Below are positions 1-11,259 of a stretch of DNA of 64,000 bases, one piece after another. This DNA is from Blepharisma stoltei (lineage: Eukaryota > Ciliophora > Heterotrichea > Heterotrichida > Blepharismidae). The position numbers and the translations under genes were made by a program. The notes below the pieces were generated by a model that ran no database searches, was not told where the DNA came from, and saw nothing but the letters and a program-made list of their open reading frames with translations. The DNA lies in assembly GCA_914767885.1 (NCBI GenBank), contig CAJZBQ010000047.1, forward strand, positions 62,001 to 126,000. The letters run 5' to 3'. Numbering within the stretch: the stretch's first letter is position 1; every line of letters starts with the position of its first letter.

Positions 1-59
1 TGTGTAAGTGACGCTCCACTATTAGCCTTCAAAGTTGTCTTTTAAAAAAAAGCTAATAA

Positions 60-255
60 TAGAAGCACTTATTTGTTCAATTACACGTTTCTTATTTAAT
101 TAGATTAGATTAGATTAATTGTTATCTTACTCTATGGCTTTATTTCAGGCCTCTGTCCTGTTATAATTTTTTAAATTTTTTATAAATATTGTTATCTTAC
201 TCTGTGGCCTCATTTCAGACCACTGTCCTGCTATAAAATTTTTATAAATATTTAA
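60..255. repeat. ATTAG simple repeat and 70-bp tandem duplication
   Basis: A short (ATTAG)n run at about 100-117 is followed by two diverged copies, 70 bp apart (starting near 118 and 188), of a unit beginning ATTGTTATCTTACTCT. The ATTAG run is the reverse complement of the CTAAT tail on the SINE-like element near 23380. This could be the 3' end of a minus-oriented retroposon fragment. No coding potential is seen in 1-290. Confidence 0.55.
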
Positions 256-293
256 TTAAGAAAATTATTACTTTCTGCTCTCTTCTATCTTCC

Positions 294-1162
294 TTAAAAT
301 GTTTTACATACACATGAAGCTCTTTCAGTGTTGACATCATTCGTCAAATACTTAAAAAATTCTGCTTCCATCTGATCTAATTGTGTCCTTAATTCCAAAT
401 TTTCTTCGTTTTTGTGAGCTATCTCTTTTTCGTTATCAATTATTTTAGTGGATACTATTTTAATTTGCTCTTGCAGCTCTTCTATTTGTTTAAGAACATT
501 TTCAATCATAAAGCTTTGCTTCCAATGACTTGGCGTGCCGCTTTCGTCGACTCTCAAGCACGATTTTCTTTCTATATAATATTAGATTAAATAAATTATT
601 TTTATATATAAGAATTATCCGTATCATTCTTCAGGATTTTCTATCAAATTTATATAAAAATGAATACACTATGATGATTGCTGTGGCTCATGTCAATAGC
701 CTCGAACATGTTTTTCCTTATAGAGTCCAGCTCTGAGTTTAATACAGAAATTCTAGCAGAATCTCTTGCACTTGAGCACAGGACATGGCTCAATGCTTCT
801 CTGAAGCTTGAAATTTTTTCATGAAACTCTCCCTGCAGTTTTTTATTTATTTTTCTGATTGAGCCAGATTTGTGTGTCTGTTCGTCTATTTCTGAATCTT
901 CTAAGGAACTGAAAAAAAAGTCGAATTGATGTGAATTTTCTTCGTTAAACGTATTTTCAGTGTTGAAAAAGGATGAATCAGATGGCTTTGTGTCTAGCAC
1001 ATCAGATGCCTCGATCTCAATTCGCTGGTTTGTGATGTTTGAGATTCTTTTTGTTTTTGGAGCAATTATGGAAATGGAACTGGTTAGCTGGGGTATTTGT
1101 GAGAAGTGATCGGAATTTTTTGAATTGTCTTTTGTGCTGACTTGGTTACTGATATTTTTCAT
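294..1162 (-). CDS. Coiled-coil protein split by one IES
   Basis: No family is recognised. The frame starts at ATG 1162 with a Ser/Asn-rich low-complexity half. It reaches MSHSNHHS, is broken by a 92-bp TA-bounded segment (573-664), and resumes as a predicted coiled coil (repeats such as QIEELQEQIK and ENLELRTQLDQMEAEF) ending at TAA near 294. Removal of the segment gives SNHHSVERKSCLRVDES in one 258-codon frame. Without removal the first part ends seven residues after the junction and the second part has no ATG at its beginning. The low-complexity plus coiled-coil layout suggests a structural or scaffold protein, but this is only inference. Confidence 0.7.
573..664. other. IES, TA-bounded, in coiled-coil gene
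   Basis: TA at 573-574 and TA at 665-666 bound a very A+T-rich 92-bp segment with stops in frame. Excision leaving one TA joins GTA to GAA in frame. There are no GT-AG ends. Confidence 0.7.
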
Positions 1163-1863
1163 ATATATTAATATTGGTTTTTAATATGGAATCCCTTTAT
1201 GAAAATGTTATGTTAACAAACAAATTTGATAGTGAAGGTGGTATTATCAAAAATATTTCTAGAAATAATAAATAAAAATATACTGAATGTGACTAAGGAT
1301 TGTCTGATTTAAACATCATATTTATTGATATTTGTAGCATATCAGAATCATGAATTTTTTTATTTCATTCTGTTTTTTATTTTGTCAGCAACTTCTTAAT
1401 CATGGTGCATCAAATTTACCAAATATTAAGAAAAGGCTTAAATCGTCACTAGCCTAGTATTGTAAACGCCTATGAAGTAGAAATAGAATTTTAGTAAACT
1501 CTCTTGACTAAAGCAATCGAAAAATAAACAAAACACATAAAAGATTTATTTTGATAATAAATATTCTGGCAATAAATAAATTATTACTAATCCTAAAATG
1601 TAATATGCATTTACTTTAATTACTCACATCAGCCCTTACCAGAATTGATCTATATTGTTTTACAGTAAAAGCAGATTTTATCAAAAGCCCCTATAAAAAA
1701 ACAAATTTTTTCGCTTAATTCTTAAAATAATTCACAATAAAAATTAGACAAGCAAAACAAATCATTATTTTCAAATGCGCCGATTTATTTTCCTAATTTA
1801 ATCTGCTCAAATTTATTATTTTAAGAGCTTACCAATGGTACATAATTTAATATAACTGATAAT

Positions 1864-2268
1864 ATGAAATCGATTCTAAATGTCCCAAGAGGCCGGCTAC
1901 GAAAAGATTTTTCTTTATCCCGAATTGAAGGCTCTTTACCATCCTTAAACTCCAGTTTTTCCTCTAACAAGTACACAGAACATGAAGCAGTTGACCATAT
2001 AAAATTCCTATCCAAAAGAATCCAAGACCTGGAGTCCATAATTTCTTCGAAAAATCAAGAAATTCATAAGCTAGAAATGATGAATAAACAGCTTGTAAAC
2101 AGTCTAAATAAACGAGATGAAATAATAGCTTCAGCGTTATTCGAAAATCGTAAGCTTAAAGAAACAATCCAATGATGCCAAAGAATAATGAATCAGTCAC
2201 AAAAACCGCAAGAAGCGCTGCATTCAAATTCAACAAGCCAAAGTTTGGATCCACGAACAGAGCTATAG
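1864..2268 (+). CDS. Coiled-coil protein read through one TGA
   Basis: The frame starts ATG (MKSILNVPRGRLRK), has a basic and Ser-rich N-terminus and then a long coiled coil at about residues 40-105 (HIKFLSKRIQDLESIISSKN). Under the standard code it would stop at TGA after KETIQ. Read with TGA as Trp it continues for about 30 Gln/Ser-rich residues to TAG at 2266-2268, giving 134 aa. No family is recognised. The region 1165-1860 upstream is A+T-rich with no coding signal that I can see. Confidence 0.65.
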
Positions 2269-2499
2269 CTTGAGAATCCAATTGACTACTATTTGCCAAA
2301 TGTCTACTGAGAGATTTGGGCTTGGTTTTTACTATAAACGCTGGTTAAACTGCTATATAAGGCAACATGTCCAATTGTGCTGATTTATTTTGACTAAATA
2401 TTTTTATAATTCCCTGGGATCCAATATCACTCTTGGACTATACAAAGTATAGGAAGAAAACCAAATAGACTTCTCCCCACTTATAAAAGAGCAGATACT

Positions 2500-4071
2500 A
2501 TGAAACCTGAAGAAGAAAACAATATTCGAAAATTCATGGAAGCTTTTAATGATGATCATGCTTTATTTGTGGAAAAATTTTTTAATTTGGAGGTATCAGC
2601 ACAAAGAGATGTCCTAGGATATTTGTTGAGGAAAAAAGACGAATTTGGGAAGCTTGTAAATCTTTCTTTAAAGCTTAAGCGGCTTTTTAAAGCTTTTAGA
2701 AAGTTTTGTAATGCAGAGCTATTATATCTATTCCCACTAGTTTTCTCAGTAAATAAATAAAGCTATTTTTATTATCAAAATCTATAGAAAACGGTATAGA
2801 CGATTTAATTGAATTTTTTATCTCAGAAACCAAAGAAATTCTAGACTGTGACAAAGCAACTGTATATGTGGTTGACGAGCTTAATCGAGAATTATGGACA
2901 AGATCGTCTAAAGGAGATGGTGCAAAAAGAATAAGAATTCCTATAGACCGAGGTATTGCTGGATATTGTGCCATGACTGGGGCCAGTGTTAATGTAATAG
3001 ACGCTTATAAAGACGCAAGGTTTGATAATAGTCTTGACATTGAAGACAATTATAAGACAAAATCAGTCCTTGCGCTTACAATTAGAGATAATGTAGGAAA
3101 CATTATTGGGATTATGCAGGCTATAAATAAGAATGATGGGATTTTTACCCCAGATGATGACGCTTTATTTGAACTGATTTCTGCTCATTATTCTATTGTG
3201 TTGCAGAGGGTCATAAAAAATGAGACCTTGGTGCTGACTTTGGCGAGGCTGAAGGTGTCACTTGAAGCTTGTGTAGGAATTTGTAAAGCAGAAAATATTG
3301 TGGATTTGAATGCTTGTTTACAAATTGAGGCAAAAAAAATCATGAATACAGATATTGCGTATTTTTATGCTGAAATAGGCGTATTGTCATTATTGATTTC
3401 TGGTGTTTTTATTATTTTTTATATAAAATAGTAATTTTCCCTAAATTCTAATGGAAAAATCATTTAATTTTTTTATACCACATAGAAGAAGGAAATCTAT
3501 GCAAAACAATTAATGGAAAAATCGAAAAATTTCCTATCATGATGGGCTTAGCTGGCAAATGTGTAAGGGATAAATCTATAATGAACATTAACGATGCTTA
3601 TAATCACCCAAGCTACAACGGAAGAGTTGATATCGAAACAACTTTATAGCTCATCCACACTAGTTGATCGCTTTAATCCTGACATCTTTTGGAAGATCTA
3701 GGATTGGTTAACCAAAAAAAAATGTTGGTAGAGCTAACCTTTGAAATGAAAAATCTGCAATATTTAGTCGATTTTGTTATTTCAAAGGTTGGTTTCACAC
3801 AAATATTTATATATGAATCAGCCACGCAATCGTCTTGGGAGACTTCGGGATTATAACGATCCTCTAGCTTGGATACGCTATACCTGTGCTTTGCATACCT
3901 ATGAAAAATGAGAATGGAGATGTCCTAGCAGTCATAGAAATGCTGAACAGCAAAACTGTAAAAGTCCAAGCTTCAATGAGCGAGTCGAAGCTAAATCAGG
4001 CAGACAGCGAAATTTTTGAGTATTTTCAGAAGATTGTATGTATTTATTTAAAACGATTTCTCAATATTTAA
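2500..4071 (+). CDS. GAF-domain protein, IES-split, possibly decaying
   Basis: After an N-terminal helical region (MKPEEENNIRKFMEAFND) a clear GAF domain is encoded at about 2790-3240 (SETKEILDCDKATVYVVDEL, then RGIAGYCAMTGASVNVIDAY). GAF domains bind cyclic nucleotides or other small ligands in signalling proteins. A second GAF-like half begins after a TA-bounded gap (3366-3475) with EEGNLCKTINGK and MMGLAGKCV. It then meets a TAG at about 3646. Coding-like text resumes near 3720 and again at 3886 (LCIPMKNENGDVLAVIEMLN), but I could not join these parts by simple TA excision. No catalytic domain is visible. It may be a pseudogene or may contain further short IESs. Confidence 0.55.
2720..2763. 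other. Possible short IES in GAF gene
   Basis: Direct repeat AGCTATT flanks both ends. TA-bounded removal of 44 bp joins the N-terminal helix to LLSKSIENGIDDLIEF in frame and removes a TAA. It is shorter than the other IESs here, so the boundaries are uncertain. Confidence 0.4.
3366..3475. other. IES, TA-bounded, in GAF gene
   Basis: Removal of 110 bp between TA at 3366-3367 and TA at 3476-3477 joins DIAYFY to HIEEGNLCKTING in frame. The segment carries stops and no GT-AG ends. Confidence 0.65.
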
Positions 4072-4343
4072 TGATATTATAGATTACACTATCAGAAAAA
4101 ATTATTAAATTGGTAAAAAAGCTAAATAATTTGTCGTTGCTATTAAATCTGATATTTTTATATCCTGTGCATAAAAATGGAAGAATACTTTATAGCCTCC
4201 TTTGTATTAAAAATTTATTTAAAATGCCTAATCAGCTAGCCAAGCCCATTTATTATATTTATTTTTGCTTCAGGGATAATTATCTTTCTAGCAAGAGATC
4301 TTCATCCTCCTTTTCCTTATTTATTCTTCTTCTCCATCATATA

Positions 4344-4614
4344 CTAACTCAAAACGCTTTGCTTTTCTAGGTCCCGAAGCCATTGAAGTTCTGACTGGTT
4401 TTCCTTTAAAAATTTTGCCTTGCCCTTTTTGGCTATAAAATTAAGCTTCCTCATCTGTTTGGAATTTAACAAGACAAAAGGGTTTCCCACCTCAAATTCA
4501 CAAGAGGTAGAAACTAATCTTTTCAGCTCTTTTACTGTGTAGTGTACAAAGAAAAGTCGATAATTATCATCATAGCTCCTCCATAGGGCATTTTTGTCGC
4601 AAATGATCTTATCA
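4344..4614 (-). CDS. Hypothetical ORF, start unresolved
   Basis: On the minus strand an open frame of about 89 codons runs to TAG at 4344-4346. Its composition is coding-like (WRSYDDNYRLFFVHYTVKEL, then KRLVSTSCEFEVGNPFVLL). The first in-frame ATG lies well inside, so the true start is probably upstream across an unrecognised IES or near the ATG just upstream at about 4635. It would be divergent to the gene starting at 4647. No family is recognised. Confidence 0.45.
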
Positions 4615-4646
4615 GCTTATTTATCATTTATATTCCATTTACAAAA

Positions 4647-5652
4647 ATGCCTACTAGCTCCCCTCTTCGTGGCGAGGAAAAATACCTATTTTTGGGTAAA
4701 ATATGTGAGCGAATACAAATGCTTTTGATATAAAAATATTTTGCTATATAAGCGATTATTTTTATAATGAAATCTCTAGCTAATTCTGCTGAAATTTAAA
4801 CAGTGCCATCTATGGGAAAATTCTATATAAATTTTAGAAGTTAAAATGATGAAAAATTTATATCGGATTTTTAAAAAAAAAGCCCCTTAAGCGAAACTAA
4901 ATTGTTTTGTTCGCTCAGGAGAGTAAGGATGCAGAAGTGGAGACAGAAGAAAAAGTGCCAATAGTTATATTCAGGTCGAAATCAGATTTTAAATTTAAAG
5001 AAAATGAGAATATTAATTGTCAAGTCCCGATTTCTGTTCACATTTCTTCTGTAAATTTAGAAAATAACACTTTTTCGACCGGAACTCAAATTCGTAATTC
5101 AGCAGTTTTTCTTGAAGGAAAACGACTGCGAAGTTTCCAATGATGGATTTTTTTTACCATTGGCATTTAATTAAAAGAAAATCTTTAGCATGATTTGATC
5201 GAATATTTATTCTGATATTTGATAGTGAAAAGTAATTAATTTTGAGGAAAAATTCGATTAATAACGAAAAACTTTAACCAAAAATCTTTTGGTACCAATG
5301 ATCAGCGAATTCAAGCCCAATTAAATCTTCAGCATTCCACACAAAACGGTCATCAAGACTAATGAGTGCTAAAAGTGAAAGCTCTCCGCAGATCACTGGG
5401 TCAGTTGTGAATTTAAATGATAGGATTATTGGAGATCAGCCTATAAAAAGGACTGTTGAAGCTTTCCAGTTCCCTGTCCATATAGGAAATGACCTTAGAA
5501 AAAGAGATGGAGAATTCAAAAAAAGTGTAAATAGAAATGCGATCAGAAACAGACAATTGGGATATTTAAGAAAAAGCCTGACAAGGGTAGGCACTGCAGA
5601 AGCTAGGAAAAGGCTTGTGATTAAACTTTATAATAACCCTGCAAATGTATAG
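4647..5652 (+). CDS. Small basic protein split by two eliminated segments
   Basis: ATG at 4647 is followed by only two more codons (MPT) before a 269-bp inverted-repeat insertion. TA-bounded removal gives MPTKDAEVETEEKVPIVIF in frame. A second 158-bp segment, flanked by the direct repeat CCAATGAT and not by TA, separates RLRSFQW from SANSSPIKSSAFH; both sides share the frame through the repeat. The spliced product is 192 aa ending TAG at 5650-5652, with a C-terminus rich in Arg/Lys (RNRQLGYLRKSLTRVGTAEA). One codon (TGA) is read as Trp. No family is recognised. Downstream, 5660-6100 is A+T-rich with nothing recognisable. Confidence 0.65.
4655..4923. mobile_element. CTCCC-family inverted-repeat element (IES), old copy
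   Basis: The left end TAGCTCCCCTCTTCGTGGCGA and right end TTCGCTCAGGAGAGTA are diverged inverted repeats of the family seen intact at 33343 and 61809. The interior shares the stretch around AATGAAATCTCTAGCTAATT. It is inserted three codons after the start of the host gene, at TA. Confidence 0.75.
5137..5294. other. Eliminated segment bounded by CCAATGAT, not TA
   Basis: CCAATGAT occurs at 5137-5144 and 5295-5302 in the same codon phase. Keeping one copy restores the frame. TACCATTGG near the left end and its near-complement at the right end give a weak inverted repeat. No TA pair gives an in-frame join. Confidence 0.5.
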
Positions 5653-6105
5653 AATGGATTGGTATAGAAATTATAGTAAAATTTAACGAACGAAAAAGTA
5701 ATATTATTTTATTGAATTTACCTTGCTAAGGCTTGCTTTATAATAAATAAATTTTGCTTATCAATAAATTAATAAATCTTATTGCTGATTATTGCTGTTT
5801 AAAAATGTCTTGTGATTATTTAAAAAGTAATCTAAATAGTGACGAATTTTTTAAAAAAGGCTAAAAAATGATTTTAAATTATTTATTTTTATTCTTAATT
5901 TATTAATATAATGCTATCTAGCTATGTATTTATTTTATGAAAAAAATTCATTATTTAACAGCTAATTAGCCACTTTATTGAAATAGAGGATAAAGCTTTT
6001 GTAAAAGCTTTTTTAGTATTTAATCAAACTTTTTTAAGTAAAATAAATTATTCTAATTCTTGAAAGAAATAATACTTTTTGATCTTTTATAAATAATATT
6101 ACAAT

Positions 6106-7140
6106 ATGTCACTATTAGATCAAAATGAGGCGGTAAAGATTTTTTTCCTTTCTTTGAGCGAAAACAAAATTTGTTCGCTCACAGAGGAGGTTTTTCGAAA
6201 TTTATAATACCTTTAGATTTAATAGAATCTAATAATATAGAAAAAACAAAAAATTCTTCAGCCATGAGAAATATCTCCCTTGAAGAAAATAAGTTTCAAT
6301 AAAGCAGGAAGAATAAAATATAAACTGGATTATAGAAAGTGCTAAAAGGGATATGGACATTATTGGTGATTCGTATTGAAATAACTTTTAGCAAGCAGAC
6401 AAGCCAGAAGATATTCAGAATTTATTTCTTCATAAAATGGTATTTAGCGATAATGCTGAAAACTTTATTTAAAGGCGATATCTAGCATTTCATCTGACGA
6501 GACTTTAAATAAATGGAAATGATGATTTTTTACTGAAAGCAAATAAAGAGCCATTAAATTGTATTTTAGCCTCTTAGAAAAGTTTAGTATGATGCAAAAA
6601 GAAGAATTTATTGAAATTTTATTTTATATGTCTGTTAAAGGGTATTTTTAGATGAGGATATTTGGAATGAAAGCATTGGAAATTTGGCTAAAAGAGTATA
6701 TTTTGAAATATTCCAGATAATCTTATTCCCATAGTAAGCAAATTCTTGCTCATTCTTATGGTTTTTAACTCAAAATTTTAAATCTGAATTTTATATGAAT
6801 TGATTGAAGTTTATTTTTTATTGGTAAATCTGAAAATTACTCAAAAATAAGGAAATTATTATTTTGAAAATTTTTCCCATGAGCTAGGGAAGTTAGAGAT
6901 ATTACAGTGCTTGGTGGAACTATTTTACTGTATCTAAGCTTGCCATAGAGTGGCGATTTTAATTGTTGTTCCAGAAAAATAGCATTCATTCACGAAGCTA
7001 CACATGAAATGAGAAAATATAACGAGAAATCTTATAACTCAGAAAGAAAACTCCAAAATCTAGAAAAACGCCACTTCTTAGTGGGATTTCTGGAAGCAGA
7101 GAATTTATTGCTGATCTTAGAGAAATCGAGCAATTATAAG
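6106..7140 (+). pseudogene. HExxH metalloprotease copy A, decayed
   Basis: The N-terminus matches its paralogues (MSLLDQNEAVK) but is followed by a remnant of a CTCCC-family element (about 6150-6200, TTGTTCGCTCACAGAGGAGG). The text then jumps to the region corresponding to residues about 590-850 of the intact copy at 7253. The HExxH site is recognisable near 6990 (TTCATTCACGAAGCTACACA, so HEATH instead of HEAAH), but frameshifts and stops are frequent. Most of the N-terminal two thirds is missing. It lies directly upstream of the intact copy in the same orientation. Confidence 0.8.
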
Positions 7141-7149
7141 TTCTTTGGT

Positions 7150-7245
7150 TTTTGATGGGATTGATATTAAGTAGACTGATTTATTACTTCTTATGTCTTA
7201 CTGTAATTAAAAATTATTATCGGGGCTATCTTCTTATAATTATTA
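7150..7245 (+). repeat. Repeated 5' flank of HExxH genes
   Basis: The block around TTTATTACTTCTTATGTCTT plus TTATTATCGGGGCT occurs at about 7170-7230, 10780-10840 and 11530-11575. The first two lie just upstream of the starts at 7253 and 10869; the third has no gene after it. The flank was duplicated along with the gene and may contain its promoter. Confidence 0.6.
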
Positions 7246-7252
7246 TTTTAAT

Positions 7253-10042
7253 ATGTTAGGCTCGCTTGAGGCGGTAAAAGATTTTTTTCTCAAAAACCGT
7301 AAAATAGTCAGTTGATGGCACCAAAAAGCAAAGGAAGAAACTCTGAAATATGCAAAAATCTCCGAATTCAAAGAAGAAAAATACTTAGAAGAAAATATTC
7401 GATTGATGATTGAAGATAATGATGCTGGCAGCATCTCAGAATTTTTTAGAGTAATAGACTGTTTATCTTACAATAAAAAAGATATACTAGACTTTGAGGA
7501 TTTGGAGGAACTTCTAAAGTCAGGATATGAACTGTCAATTCTGTCTCTGCTAATAAAATCTCCAATCGAAAATCTCGAAGAAAGGTTTACGAATCATATT
7601 TTTAGGCTTTTAGAATCAAACGAAATTTATGACTGAATGGCAAGGTCTGATCCTAACATAAGTGAAAGCTTAAAAGTAAAAGAAAAAATCGTAAGCTTTG
7701 CAACTTATTTCTCTTTCATTATAAAATATTCGAAAGAAAAATCAAACCTCATCAGAGAGTTAGGTGAATGAAATTTAATCAAAACGTCAGAACTTTTGAT
7801 GAACTGTGCAAAAGATACAAATGAGTGTGTAGATGAGTTTTTTTTCTTTAGTTGCGATGTTTTAAAATTATATAATATAGAGTTCAATTTTCTGCAAGAG
7901 TGAGAATTAAATATCCTGATTGACAATATTTGCTCATGGCACACATTTTCAAATGCTTTAAATTTAGCTAGCCATATCAAAATTAAACAAAGCACTATCC
8001 AAAAATTGTGCCAAATAATCTATGACTCTTTTTATTGTTGCTGAAATGCTGTATTAGACTTTTATACATCTGGAGAAGAAGTTCTAAAAATATCACATAA
8101 TTATCTGAGATCCAGATATATATCCTTTAAAAATGAAAGAAGCATTGATATGATGAAAAAAAATTTAGAAGCATTGCTAATTTATACTACAAATATTAAT
8201 AAAGTTGCAAGTACACTTTTTGATGAGATAGAACTGGAAGAATTCATTAGTGAAGAAGGAGTTTTGGATTGCTTTATTAAGCGCGTCGACAATATAATTA
8301 ATGCTCAGTTAACAATTCAATATCCCTCAATTAGCCTGCTAAACGCTTATTTCGAAACTCTCCCGAGTATAAAAGACAAGAGTTTAAAGAGGGCTATGAG
8401 TGATATACCAAGGTTAGCTTTATACTTCTACCTCAAAAAAATGCTGCAAGATACAAAAATTAGAAATATAATGAAATATTTAAAGTCATTTATTTCTCAG
8501 TTTGAAGTGACAGAGATTTTGGAAAAAGATAAAATTTTGAAATTTTTCAAAGCCACCTTTTCATTTATGCCTGAAATTCAAAGAGATTTTAACTGTTATT
8601 TAAATGAAGATCTTATCTATAGATGGCGTCAAAAAAAGCGTTCCATTAAGCAAGAAGCTAAATCAAGTCTTTCTAATCAAAATCTACGACATCAGAAACT
8701 ATTAATAGCAAATGCTATTGGATTGGCTGAAGACATTATGGACATACAAATTAATAGCACAGTTCAATTTAATTATCTTGCTGTCAACGAATTTGAAGAA
8801 TTTATAGATACATATATTTCTATAATAAGGGATAAAGATGTCAAAAAGTTGTTTTTATTTTATAAAGAAATCAGTACATACCTCGAAGATTTTAACTTCA
8901 ACAAAATTAGTTATGAGGACAGCAAAAGCAGAGTAACAATAGCTAAATATTTTATATGCCTAATCAAAAACGCTTTGACTGAGGTTTTTAAAGAGTATGC
9001 AAATAAATTAAAAGAAAAGCTGCAAGACTCAGAAGATAAAGTAATAGATTCCATTGAATCTGAAACTTTAGAAACAAAAAATTCTTTGGTTATTAGAGAT
9101 ATTTCCTTCGAAGAAGAAAGCAGCGAAGAGGAAAATTTTATCTGGATGATTAAAAGAGCTTTGGTAGGGGATCAGCAAATTATTGGTGATCCGTTTTGGA
9201 ACAGTTTTTTAATAAGCAGAGAAGATCAAAAAGACAAGCTAGAAGAATTTAGGAGTTCATTCCTTCATAAAATGGTGTTTAGCGATGGTGATGAAAACTT
9301 TATTTTAAGGCAATATCTTGCATCTCATCTGACAAGACTTTTTAACGGAACTTTAAATAAAGGAAATACAGAATTTTTTACTGAAGCGATGCAAGTAACT
9401 ATTAAATTGTTTTTTAACCGCTCAGAAACATTGGATAAAACTCAAAAAGAAGAACTCCGAAAAATTATAATTTCTCCGCCAGTTTATGGAGCTTTTAAGT
9501 ATGAGAAAATTTGGAATGAAAATATTAGTGATTTAGTAGAAAGAGCATATTTTGCAGATATTCCAAGGAATTTTAGCGGCATTACAGTGTTTGGTGGAAC
9601 TATTTTACTACAGCAAAGTCTGTCAGAGATAGATGATTTTAAGTCTTGTGCTAGAAAAATAACGTTTATTCACGAAGCTGCACATGCAATGAGAAAATAT
9701 AACGAGGGATCTTATAATCCAGAAAAGAAAACTCCAAAATCAGCAGCAAAAGACCTTGTTAGTGGAATGCCTGGAAACACATATTTTCAAGATGATTTTA
9801 AAGAACATGAAAAAAATGAAGGTGGGAAAATAATTGAGAATGCTATTTTTGGTGCCTATTTTACGAAAATAAATAAATTGCAAATTGACTATATAAATGA
9901 TTTGGAAAATTGAGAACAGGATTCAGAAAGTTTTAAATCCTGTATTGGAGCAAAAGGAAGGGAAAACTCAAAATCTTATGAATTAGCTCGTGGAAATCAT
10001 TACTTTTCAGGAATGAGAAATGATAACTGTGGGAATTATTAA
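7253..10042 (+). CDS. HExxH predicted zinc metalloprotease, intact copy B
   Basis: This is the only uninterrupted member of a six-copy family in the window. It has 929 codons from ATG 7253 (MLGSLEAVKDFF) to TAA, read with several TGA codons as Trp. Where minus-strand paralogues have TGG (EIYDWM, NLSNW), this copy has TGA. The first 600-650 residues are helix-rich with no recognised domain. The C-terminal part has the zinc-binding motif HEAAH (His807, His811), followed 51 residues later by a conserved Glu in GGKIIENAIFGA (Glu862), a plausible third ligand as in gluzincins. No signal peptide or membrane helix is seen. Conservation of the motif in intact copies suggests activity; the substrate is unknown. 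Confidence 0.8.
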
Positions 10043-10868
10043 ACAATTAATTGCATTCTTAGAAATTATTAAAAAATAAAAATTCTTAATTTTAGGATTA
10101 AACTTTTTATATGCTAAAATTAGTAATATCCTATTTCGCATTTCCTTAATTTTTTAAATTTAATAAGCTACTTATTTTCAAGCTTAAAGTATCTGTATTT
10201 CATAAATCCTATTAGCCTTATTTAATTGCAAAATTCCAAATGCGATTACATGAAATTTAATCATTTTTTTCAAAATATTATAAAAATTAAGCTTTCTAAT
10301 AATATCAAAGCCAAGATTTAACTAATTAATAATATTTTCCTTTCAGTTGAAGATTGTCTGTTGTATAATTCAGGAATAATCATTTGCTCGCGGAGTGGGG
10401 TCTAAGATATGCTAAATTTATTATTATATATTGCAGAGCAAAGCATTTAAAGTAAATCAATACTCAATGAATTAATCCCAAGTTTATTAATTTAATGTAT
10501 TTATTTTTATAATTCTGCAGAAATTTTCTTTAAAATCAGGCCATAATAGAGTTTCCTATAGAAGTATCTTTTATCAAATGAAGGTAGACATCTTTTCAGA
10601 ATAGGCACAGTTTATAGTAAGTATAAAATTTAACGGCTCTTTTTCTGCCTAATTTAATTTATTTTTCCCCACAAAAGCCTAAATGGAATATCGGTAATCA
10701 AAAATTATTTTCTATTCTTTTTACTCAGAAAATGGAGTAATTATAAATTTTACGATTTTTGATGGGATAACAGTTAAGCAGACTGATTTATTACTTCTTA
10801 TGTCTTACTGTAATTAGCAATTATTATCGGGGCTAATATTTTAGATCTTTTTATAATATTATTTTTAT

Positions 10869-11259
10869 ATGCTAAATTCAGGCTTAGAGGCGGTAAACGA
10901 TTTTTTCTCAAAAACTGTAAAATAGTCAGTGGATGGCACGAAGTAATAAAGGAGGAAACTCTGAAATATGCAAAGATACCAAAGTTCAGCACAGAAAAAT
11001 ACTCAGTGGAATGCCTGGAAACAAAGAATTTCTTGCTAAATTTAAAGAAAATTAAAAAAATGAAGGTGGGAAAATAATTGAGAATACGATTTTTGGTGCC
11101 TATTTTACGAAAATAAATAAATCGCAAATTGACTATATCAATAATTTGAAAAATTGACTAAAGAATAGACAAAGTTTTAAATCCTCTAGCCTGGAAAATT
11201 CAAAAACTTATGAATTAGCTCTTGGAAGTCATTACTTTTCTGGAATTAGAAGCAGTTAA
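10869..11259 (+). pseudogene. HExxH metalloprotease copy C, internal deletion
   Basis: About 40 N-terminal codons (MLNSGLEAV, with a stop soon after) are joined directly to the extreme C-terminal region (SGMPGNKEFL to LGSHYFSGIRSS). Some 800 residues, including the HExxH site, are lost. Its 5' flank matches that of copy B. The stretches 10050-10860 and 11265-12175 on either side are A+T-rich without recognisable genes. Confidence 0.8.
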
